Origin: Smallanthus sonchifolius
Lineage: Eukaryota; Streptophyta; Magnoliopsida; Asterales; Asteraceae
Reading direction: 5' to 3'
NCBI GenBank assembly: GCA_023525975.1
Contig: CM042035.1
Location: 34,625,001 to 34,689,000, forward strand
DNA: 64,000 nucleotides
The translations under genes were made by a program, and so were the position numbers. Below the pieces are notes generated by a model, which saw only the letters and a program-made list of their open reading frames with translations, was not told the DNA's origin and did no database searches. Below, in pieces: positions 34,095-43,550 of the stretch (positions are counted from its first letter, which is position 1; each line of letters opens with the position of its first letter).

Positions 34095-34652
34095 AGTGGT
34101 ATCAGAGAAAAGTGCTCGTGAATTTAGTACGATTCTTAGTGATAATTGACTGTTTTTGTGTACAATTCGACAAGATTTTCAACATTCTTGATGTTTCTGC
34201 AACAATGGCATTTTTCAAGTTCTTGAGGACTGTTTCTTGGCTGAATTCGTGATTTTGGAAGTGTAATTGACGAAATTAGACCGATAAAACTGTTATATTT
34301 GTTAAAATTCATAATCCTACGGATCAATTTCCTTAAATTCCATCAATTCGCTGAGAAATCATGAATTTTGAAGGTTTCGGTTCGTGTTTGGTTGAAGACT
34401 CCGTTGATTCTGTTACAGCAGTTTAAGCGAACTTGCTGAGTTCCTGTTCAAGCGAACTTATTAAGTTCGCTTCTCACATTTCAAGCGAACTTAGCTGTTA
34501 AGCGAACTTATCAGATTACCTCCTTAAGCGAACTTGTCTTGTTCGCCTGATATTAAGTTCGCCTAGTACTCCCTGAAGTGAACTTGTTAAGTTCGCCTGA
34601 GGGTAAAGAAGTTCAGTACTTAGAAAATTTTTTCAGAAATTTTTTTTAAAAC
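34095..34652 (+). other. PBS and leader of Copia B
   Basis: The PBS TGGTATCAGAGA (34098-34109) lies a few bases inside the LTR. The leader carries about nine GCGAACTT or AAGTTCGC units at 34424-34605 shortly before the gag start. No ORF here is supported. Confidence 0.85.
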
Positions 34653-36389
34653 ATGGCAAATATGGTTCAAGTCACAAACATGTTCAATTATGACAATGAG
34701 ATTGGAACATCTCAAAAACCTCCGAAATTGCTGAATCTATCTGATTATTCAAATTGGAAAGATCGGTTTGACCAATTCGTATCTTTTACCGATACTAGTT
34801 TGTGGATTCCAATTTTGGAAGGATATACACACCCTACTTATTCATGGATGGGAAAAGATGATGTTCCAAAACCAGTGTCTGCTTTATCTACTGAAGAGAA
34901 GCTGTTATTTGATCGAGAAAAGAAAGTAATGGCTAGCATTTCGATGTCTCTACCAAAGGAAATTTATCACAGTTTTAAACAGTTCAAGTCTTCTCAACAG
35001 CTGTGGGAAGCTCTACAGAAAAGGTGTGAAGGGAGTTTAGATGTGAAGAAAAGTAGAAAAGAATTACTAAAGAAGCAGTTCTTAGTTTTTAAACATTTTC
35101 AGAATGAATCTTTGGATGATCTTGCTACAAGATTCTATCATCTTCTTAGTGAACTGGATAGTGCATCTGTGGTATATGAGACTGAGGAAATAAATGATAA
35201 ATTCTTGGAGGCTTTACCATCAAAGTTTGATATGTATACGGTTTTGATCAAGGAAAATGTTAAGTACAAAACTATGTCTCTTGAAGAAGTTCTAGGGAAG
35301 ATCCAGTCACATAACATGAATTTGAAAAAGAAAGAGACTAATTTGGAGCATATACAGGATCCCTCGATGTATTTTGCCAAATCTGTTGGTAAATCTGGTA
35401 CTGGAGTGGCATTCTTTTCTGGTGACGGTCAAGAGTCTACAAATGACAAGTGTTCTGGAGTTCCAACTTATTCTGGTCATTCAAGCAATTCTGGATTTTC
35501 TGCTACTACTGCTTCAACATCATCTGGATCTCATGTGAATCAGAAAGTTGCTGATGATTATCTTGCTATGTTTTCTTCATTTATGGCATCGTATGAAAAT
35601 TTCATTGGAGGTAAAATACATGATCCTGAGGTTATAGAAGAAGATTTCAGACAGATTAACCCTGTTGATCTGGAAGAAATGAATATCCAATGGAATATGG
35701 CAATGTTGATGCGACAGGCTAAAGATTTTTTGAAGAGAACTGGTAGGAAATATATTGGTTCAAATAGTCGATCACGTATGGGGTTTGATAAGAGCAAAGT
35801 TAGGTGTTACAACTGCCAAGAGTATGGTCACTTTGCTAAGGAGTGTGTGAAGCCAAAGGTAGAATTTGATTCTCAAAAGAAGCAATCTAACTTTCAGCAT
35901 AATAGGAATCAGTCACATGGTTCATCTGGTAATCAAAATCATGGTCCTTCTGGTAATTCAAATCATGCATCTGCTTCATCAGCCTTAGTTGCTCAAAATT
36001 ATGAAAACTATGATTGGGGCATTCATCTGGAAGATTTGGTGGGTGCTGTGAGTCAGGCTTTTGTTGCAGAAATACATTCAGAAAAACCAGAGGAGTCTAC
36101 TGATGATGAAAGTTCTAGTGATGATTCGAGTGATGGTGATAGTGTTCCAAGCATTGATGATGAGGAAGAAAAAGAGAAAAATATTGATTCTGATGCTGTG
36201 TCAGGGGTTGCTGATGAGGAAATTGTACTTACAGAAAATACTTCAGTTGGTGATGATGCAGAAAATATTCCAATTGCCAAAGTATTCATGGCAGACATGT
36301 CTGACCCGACTAAGGTAAAAGACTCTGTTTATGATATATTTTGTTCTAACTGTATTTCTGTTAAAAAAAATGCAGAAAGTCATGGATGA
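34653..36389 (+). CDS. Copia B gag, first part
   Basis: ATG 34653 (MANMVQVTNMF) is the first good start after the leader, and Copia F's gag begins the same way. Residues 1-250 are the capsid-like Copia gag (DYSNWKDRFDQF; LWEALQKRCEGSLDVKKSRKELLKKQF). The first zinc knuckle CYNCQEYGHFAKEC is at about residue 385, where gag would bind RNA. A Ser/Asp-rich acidic tail follows. The frame ends at 36389 after an eight-A run (36363-36370); removal of one A would lead into the next ORF, so a single-base slip is likely. A donor-like AAG|GTAAAAG sits at 36312-36321. Confidence 0.9.
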   Translation: MANMVQVTNMFNYDNEIGTSQKPPKLLNLSDYSNWKDRFDQFVSFTDTSLWIPILEGYTHPTYSWMGKDDVPKPVSALSTEEKLLFDREKKVMASISMSLPKEIYHSFKQFKSSQQLWEALQKRCEGSLDVKKSRKELLKKQFLVFKHFQNESLDDLATRFYHLLSELDSASVVYETEEINDKFLEALPSKFDMYTVLIKENVKYKTMSLEEVLGKIQSHNMNLKKKETNLEHIQDPSMYFAKSVGKSGTGVAFFSGDGQESTNDKCSGVPTYSGHSSNSGFSATTASTSSGSHVNQKVADDYLAMFSSFMASYENFIGGKIHDPEVIEEDFRQINPVDLEEMNIQWNMAMLMRQAKDFLKRTGRKYIGSNSRSRMGFDKSKVRCYNCQEYGHFAKECVKPKVEFDSQKKQSNFQHNRNQSHGSSGNQNHGPSGNSNHASASSALVAQNYENYDWGIHLEDLVGAVSQAFVAEIHSEKPEESTDDESSSDDSSDGDSVPSIDDEEEKEKNIDSDAVSGVADEEIVLTENTSVGDDAENIPIAKVFMADMSDPTKVKDSVYDIFCSNCISVKKNAESHG

Positions 36390-37734
36390 TAACACAAACT
36401 TGATTTGTGATATGAAATCAATGCATACTGTTAATCAGAAATTAAAAGATAATGATAAACTGTGCATTGATAGAATTGAGTCTTTGAAAAGAGACTTAAA
36501 TTCTCTTGGGTTAAAATACAAAGAGCAGGGTTATCATCTTGATATGGCTTATGCTGAAATTGAGAAACGAAATGAAGTAGTTGCCCAAAAGAACAAGGAA
36601 ATTTCGGAAAAAGAATCTGAGGTGATAAAATTACATAGAAAGCTGGAACAGTTTGAGAATTCATCTGTAGTGTTGGATTATTTTAAGGCTAATGCTGATC
36701 CCACAAAAAGGGTTGCTGGTATTGGGTTTGTTCCTCCTCCGTTCAATGGGAATTATGTAGTTGAGCCTGAAATAATTCATGAAGAGGAGATTGATCCCAA
36801 GACAGTTTTAAAAGTGAATCCAGTGACGGGTGAAGACATGGTGTATGATACTGATACAGAGGATGAAGTATTTGATGATTCAAAGGTTGAAGGCATTCCG
36901 AGAGAGGTGAAAATTGATGAACCAAAGATTATGAAGAATGTTACTCGGGATAGGTGCATCTTGACAGAACCTGAAGAGGTGAAGGTGGTTCAAACTAAAC
37001 TTTCTCCAATATTAAAGTCAAGTGGGTTTGTTACGGCTGGTTTTCAAAAAGTGAATTCTTCTAAGGTGCCAAAACAGACTTATGTTCGTAAGAAGCCGGT
37101 TAATTGTTCTGGGCATTCATCCGAAGCATCTTCTTCTGATGGTTCTTCGAATTCAAAGAAAACACCTTATTTTAGAACTTATCAAGAAAGACGAGTGTGT
37201 TTTCACTGCAATGAATCTGGTCATATTTTGATTAATTGTCCATACAAGAACAAGGGTAAAATGAAGGCTGTTCCACCACAACCGAAAGTGGTGAAAATTT
37301 TAAAAAGAAAAGATGAAGGAACGTCGCCTTTCAGTTTGGAGAGAAATATGACTGATCATTCTTTTGTTAAATCCCATGGATTTAAACAACAAAATTTTTT
37401 GAATGCTAAATCTTTTGTTTGCAAAGAGAAAATTGAGATTCCGAAAATTGGAATTTCAAAAGATTCTTTTCAGGAGGTTAAATTGTCAAGACCTCAAAGA
37501 CGAAGAAGAAACAGAAAATTAAAGAAAATTTTGGAAACATCTGAATCCTACAATAAAAAATCTCATAATGTTTTTCAAAATAATACAAATGGTTCCTCTT
37601 TGAAAAGATCTGTTTGTCAATCGTCTGTTCCAACAGTGAATGATAAAAATGATTGTAAATTACAAGGAGTAGTTTATTTTGATCAATCGGGACGACCCAA
37701 GACCACGATGGCTTGGGTTCCACTTTCTAACTGA
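36331..37734 (+). CDS. Copia B gag, second part (coiled coil, second zinc knuckle)
   Basis: This lies in the +1 frame relative to gag. The likely continuation begins at the A run (residue about 12). It has a long coiled coil (residues about 20-110), an acidic middle, a second knuckle CFHCNESGHILINC (about residue 290) and a basic Arg-rich stretch (RPQRRRRNRKLKK, about residue 390). It ends MAWVPLSN then TGA (37732). The same order is found in E and, decayed, in A. It may be translated as one protein with gag in an element with seven As. Confidence 0.8.
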   Translation: MIYFVLTVFLLKKMQKVMDDNTNLICDMKSMHTVNQKLKDNDKLCIDRIESLKRDLNSLGLKYKEQGYHLDMAYAEIEKRNEVVAQKNKEISEKESEVIKLHRKLEQFENSSVVLDYFKANADPTKRVAGIGFVPPPFNGNYVVEPEIIHEEEIDPKTVLKVNPVTGEDMVYDTDTEDEVFDDSKVEGIPREVKIDEPKIMKNVTRDRCILTEPEEVKVVQTKLSPILKSSGFVTAGFQKVNSSKVPKQTYVRKKPVNCSGHSSEASSSDGSSNSKKTPYFRTYQERRVCFHCNESGHILINCPYKNKGKMKAVPPQPKVVKILKRKDEGTSPFSLERNMTDHSFVKSHGFKQQNFLNAKSFVCKEKIEIPKIGISKDSFQEVKLSRPQRRRRNRKLKKILETSESYNKKSHNVFQNNTNGSSLKRSVCQSSVPTVNDKNDCKLQGVVYFDQSGRPKTTMAWVPLSN

Positions 37735-40700
37735 TTCTCGTTGTTTATGTAGGGACAACCAAGGAGGACTATCAACAATACATGGTATGTGGATAGTGGT
37801 TGCTCTCGACATATGACAGGGAATGTTAGATTACTTGAGGATGTGATTAAAATTGATGGTGGTTATGTCGCTTTTGCGGGTAATAAAGGCGGGTACATAA
37901 CAGGCCAGGGAACGTTAAAGAATGAAAAAGTAAAATTTGAAAAGGTGAATTATGTTGAGCAGCTGGAACACAATCTGTTAAGCGTATCACAAGTCTGTGA
38001 CAAGAAGTTTTCGTTCCATTTTAATGATGCTGAATGCTATATTCTGAAACCGGGTTTTGTGATTCCTGATGAATGGATTCTTATGAAGGCTCCAAGGAGA
38101 AATGACACGTATGTCGTTGACATGAGTGTCGCTACTACAACAGATTCAATTCCAACATGTTTACTCTCCAAGGCGTTGGAATCTGATTCAATATTGTGGC
38201 ACAGGAAACTAGCTCACATCAACTACAGGAAGATAAACTACATTGTTAGGAATGATCTTGTGCTTGGTATTCTGAAAATGAAATTCTCAGTTCCTGATGA
38301 TTGTATTCCGTGCAAGAAGGGGAAGCAAAGAAAGAAATCTCACAAATCAAAATCGACAAATTCTATCGTAACTCCTTTGGAATTGCTGCATATGGATTTG
38401 TTCGGTCCAATAAGTATTAGGAGCATTGGTGGGAAATCGTACTGCTTGGTAGTAACTGATGATTACTCCAGATTTTCATGGGTTAAGTTTCTTTCATCTA
38501 AAGCTGAAACCACTGAGTTGGTTCAATACTTAATCCTGGGTTTGGAGAATTTATTAAATCTGAAAGTCAGAAGAATAAGGAGTGACAATGGCAGCGAATT
38601 TAAGAATAGCAAAATGGGCTTATTCTGTTTACAAAAAGGAATTCATCATGAATTCAGTGCGCCATATGTTCCTCAACAAAACGGTGTCGCTGAACGAAAG
38701 AACAGGACGTTGGTCGAAACAGCTCGCACGATGCTTGCAGATTCTAAGCTACCAGTCACCTTTTGGGCTGAAGCTGTGAATACTGCGTATCATGTTTTGA
38801 ACAGGGTCTTGACCGTCAAGCGACATAACAAGACTTGCTATGAATTGCTGAATAATCGAAAGCCGAATCTGGAATATTTACTACCTTTTGGTAATCCGTG
38901 TACCCTACTGAAGGTTCGAGATGTCCCGACTAAATTCAGTGAGAAGGCTATTGAAGGGATTTTTCTAGGGTATGTGGCTAATTCGACTACCAAGAGGGTT
39001 TATAACAAAGAGACACGCCAAGTTGAAGAATGGTTCCATATTGACTGTTCAAATAGGTCTTTACCTCAAATGGCGATTGGTCCGGATTGGGCATTTGATT
39101 ATGAAAACTTATTCAAGTCTTTTCATTTACCTTCTGACATTTCTGATGAAGATGCTGCTGTTCTTTATGATTCTTGTCAAGATGCACAGCATAATGGATT
39201 TCTACCAAATGCAGTTCCAAATTCATCGATTCCATCAACTTATGCTCCTGACCCAAATGTTGCTTCTTGTTCCGGTCCACAAGATTCAGAAAGTGAGGAG
39301 GATAATGCTATTTTTCAAGATTCTTCTGCTGATCCGTTGATTGGTGATGATTCATTACCTTCGACACAGGCTCAGGGGGAGATTCCTACAAATTTAGACT
39401 CGGAAATTCCTATTAATCAAGATTATTCTTATCAATCTGAATCTACTCAAGTTGAAGTGTTGCCGGTTCCTGAGGTCGCATCCATCAAGGAACTCAAAAG
39501 TCACCCGATGACAAATATAATTGGAAATTTGCAGGATGGAGTGAAGACGCGTTCTCTTGTTGACAATACTTGTTTGTATACTTGCATTAAAGATTCTGGT
39601 GTTCTTGATGATTGCTCACATTCTTGCTTTATTTCGCAGGTTGAACCTAAGAATGTTGAGATGGCTTTAAATGATAACAACTGGATAGAAGCTATGCAAG
39701 AAGAACTTGCGCAATTTGACAAACTGAAGGTTTGGAATCTGGTTGATTTACCGAAAGGTGCGTATCCGATAGGAACAAAATGGGTGTTTAAATGTAAAAA
39801 GGACGATCGCGGTGTTGTGGTACGCAACAAGGCAAGATTAGTTGTCCAGGGTTTCAATCAACAAGAAGGAATTGATTACACCGAGGTTTATGCGCCTGTT
39901 GCGAGGCTCGAGGCTATAAGGCTGTTTTTAGCTTTTGCTTCTTTTAAAGGCTTTAAGGTGTTTCAATTAGACGTCAAGAGTGCGTTTTTATATGGTAAGG
40001 TCAAGGAGGAAGTCTACTTGTGTCAGCCGCCGGGGTTTGAAGATCCGTTAAATGCGAACATGGTTTTCAAGCTAGATAAGGCCCTTTATGGTCTTCATCA
40101 GGCTCCTCGTGCGTGGTATGAGACTTTATCCACACATCTTTTGGCGAATGACTTTGTTCGTGGAAAGATAGACTCGACCTTATTCATAAAGAAATCAGGG
40201 GGAGATTACCTGCTGGTACAGATTTATGTGGATGATATTATTTTTGGCTCGACAAATGAAGGGTTATGCAAAGACTTTGAGGGTGTTATGAAGTCGAAAT
40301 TCGAAATGTCTGCTATGGGAGAGTTATCGTTTTTCTTAGGTTTACAAGTAAATCAAAAGGAAGATGGTTTCTTTATTCATCAGTCCAAGTATGTCAAAGA
40401 CATCTTGAGCCGGTTCAAGATGGAGGACTGTACCCCATATGATACTCCAATTCCGGTCAACCATAAGTTGAATTTTGACCCGGATGGAAAAGATGTGGAT
40501 TGTCGACTTTACAGAGCTATGATTGGATCCCTCATGTATTTAACTGCTTCAAGGCCGGATATAATGTTCGCCGTGTGTATCTGTTCCAGATTTCAGGCAA
40601 AGCCAAAAGAATCCCACTTAATTGCTGTGAAAAGAATCTTTCGGTATTTAAAAGGAAAACAACGTTTAGGGCTATGGTATCCTCATGGTTCTAACTTTGA

Positions 40701-41169
40701 TTTCAATGCTTATACTGATTCTGATTTTGGTGGTTGTTGTCTGGACAGGAAATCTACAACAGGTGGTTGCCAGTTCTTAGGTAATCGACTTGTATCCTGG
40801 CAATGCAAAAAGCAAACCACAGTCTCGATTTCTACATGCGAAGCAGAATACATCGCTGCTGCAAGTTGTTGTTCACAGATCCTGTGGATACAACAGCAAT
40901 TGAGAGATTACGGTTTGAATTTCACAGGAACCCCTATGCTTATTGATAACAATGCTACTATGTCCATAACAAATAATCCTGTTAAACATAGTAAAACTAA
41001 GCACATCGAAATTCGATATCATTTTATTCGTGATTGTGCAGAGAAAAGGTTGATTGAGCTGGACAAGGTACACACTGACGATAATTTTGCTGATTTGTTC
41101 ACTAAGGCATTTGATCGTACCAGGTTTGAGTTCCTAATTAAAATGATTGGTATGATCAATCCCGAATAA
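37735..41169 (+). CDS. Copia B pol: protease, integrase, RT, RNase H
   Basis: The frame is open from after a TAG at 37750-37752 through 41169. It has no obvious initiator Met, as expected for a polyprotein segment; the first codon of the conserved DSG region is at 37789. Counting from 37789: protease DSG at residues 2-4; integrase zinc module (LWHRKLAHIN...CIPCKKGK) about 135-180; catalytic Asp 203, Asp 266 and Glu about 302; RT about 640-890 with catalytic YVDDIIFG near 813; RNase H from AYTDSDFGG near 972 to the end. All key residues are present. Its expression must pass the TGA (37732) and the TAG, by readthrough, splicing or reinitiation. Confidence 0.95.
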
Positions 41170-43550
41170 AAGCTTTTCAAAATCAGAATTTCATGGAAAA
41201 TTTTGTTTTTAATTTCTTTTATTGCTTTATTACATTTCTGCATTTACATTTCAGTCAAAAAGTTCTTAATTTATAAAAAGTCAAAACAAATTGAAAAATA
41301 TAAAATTTGACATCATTTGAAGTTACAGAAGAAATGATAGTACATCAGTGATTAGTTCATTTCACACGACCTTAGTAGACCTTTGATATATGATTGCTTA
41401 AAATAAATTGATTTGATCTAAATTTCATAGTCTGCATAAATGAGAAATGATAGCGTTGTGACTGCTCTAATCTTGAAAATTAGTTTTAAATTTGTGTATG
41501 AGTTTTGAATCTTAAATTGTCAATAGACTACAAGCGTTTTGAAACTAATAGTAGTGTGAAAATTAAATATAAAATGATTACATCTGTGATTTGAATCCAT
41601 TATATGCCTGGGTGTGTGTGTAAAAGATCATTATCAGAAAAAGAATATACGGTTTTAAAGAATTTCATGAGACCAATATCGAATTATATCTTTAGCACAA
41701 ATTTATTTCAGTTCACTTCACTGCCCATGCCCCGAAAAACATGCAAGGTGATTGTTGAACTAAGATATACTTTCACAATCTGTTGAAATATATATTCGCC
41801 CTTGGATCAGTTAGATACATCATCTAGTCTGAATTCATTGAAACTTATTCAGATAATAGTTGGATCCTCATACCTGAATCTGTTGTTTCTCATTTTTTCA
41901 GCCAATTCATTAGAATCTTCTGATTCTGAATCATCATGATTCTTATATCCTTTGGGATCTGCTTCTTTGCTTGTGCTAAATGAGATAATTTCATCTTGGA
42001 AATTGATCTAATCTTAAAAAAAAAATATTAAAAAAAACTGTTTATGTCTTGAAGATAGTGCATTTTATATTTCTATTTGGCATATATGTGGGGTACACGA
42101 TGTTTTTCATCAAAATGGTACTAAATCACATGAATTTAGAAAATAAACGCTTATAGTTTCAAATCTTATAATATTGACAAATTTAAGAGTTCATGCTTTA
42201 TATTTCAAATTCGGTATAAATAAAAGAGCATTTCATAACCTGATCTCATTTACTTTGAAATTTATCGCGTATCATTTCAAATGTCATTCAAATTGAATGA
42301 GCTTCAAAATGAAAAAGATGCAAAGTGCACAAGACTGAGTTGGAAGGTTTCATACTATAGGTTACCCTTTATTATTTATAATATGTGTGATAAATTACTC
42401 GGATACTGATATGATCTTCTTACTCATGATGTTCATTCAAAAATATGTGATTCTGTTGAAAAAAAAAATATAAAAAAAATATACAAAAATATGTGATTCT
42501 GTTTGTATAGATAAAATCCAAAAAAAAAAATAAAAAAAAATATGTGATTTCGTTTTATTCATATAAAAGTCAAAAATATGTGGTTTCGTCTGTATAGATA
42601 AAACTCAAAAAGATTTTGATTTTTATTTTCCATGAAAATTCTAAAAATTTTATTAAAATTGTTCGGGATTGGATCGAATATTGCTGATGAAAGTTCGAGT
42701 TTTGAAAGATTGAAGTTGGTAAATTTTTGTTCAAGGCAAAATGGTTGAAAAAGCAATTAAGTTCGCTTGTGTACAGTGAAGCGAACTTAATATGTTCGCT
42801 TAAATCGGTGAAGCGAACTTAATCGTTTGTCTGGGGTGAAGCGAACTTATCTTGTTCGCCGAAGGTTTGTTAAGCGAACTTAACAAGTTCGCTTACTCAA
42901 GCGAACTTAATCTGATTATGTGTTGAATCAGGCGAACTTGTCTTGTTCATCGTCTTCATCAGATTTTAGGCGAACTTATCCCAAAATTTCTCAAATTTTA
43001 TATCTGTGTTGTGGGTGTTAATTTTTTACTGTCTCTTGGTCGAAATTGAAGTGCGAATCTAACCAAGGTATTTTCGTTGGATTTCATCCGATAAATTGGT
43101 TGTATTTGATGGTTTTTGTCTCGGTTTTTCGTCGATCTGTTACAACGACTGTTTTGACCTAATTGTTGACCTAACAATCAAATTGTTCATCGTTTTTGGT
43201 CATATTGTGATATTTGAGTGATTGGATAGGATTATTTCATGTTTTGATCCGATTTTGCCGAAATTTGAATTCTCAGTGTTTGAATGTGAATCGTCTCAGG
43301 TTCAAGCGAACTTGTCAGGCGAACTTAATAAGTTCGCCTCTTGCAACACTAAGCGAACTTATTAAGTTCGCCTAGGGGTCAGAAGTGAAAAAGTGTTGTG
43401 ATTTTTTTTGGTTGAATTTTTTTTTAAAATTTTTTTTGTTTGAATATTTTTTTATTTTGTGTTGTCTGTTTTGTTTGTGTGTCGTATTAATTGTGCATCA
43501 TATATGTGTATGTGTTCTAATGTTTGTTAAGTTGTCAAATATTTTCACAG
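41170..43550 (+). other. Copia B spacer between pol and ORF3
   Basis: This 2.4-kb stretch is non-coding. It contains two GAATC-N-GATTC palindromes (41913-41942), A-rich runs (42460-42540), palindrome array 1 (42755-42975), a donor-like CCAAG|GTATTTT (43067/43068), palindrome array 2 (43296-43375) and an acceptor-like ATTTTCACAG (43541-43550) that directly abuts the ORF3 ATG. ORFs such as 42559-42756 and 43385-43579 have no support. Confidence 0.7.
42755..43375. repeat. GCGAACTT/AAGTTCGC arrays before Copia B ORF3
   Basis: About nine units lie at 42755-42975 and four at 43296-43375. They are the same motif as in the LTR and gag leader. The second cluster lies inside the intron-like interval 43068-43550. 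Confidence 0.85.
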
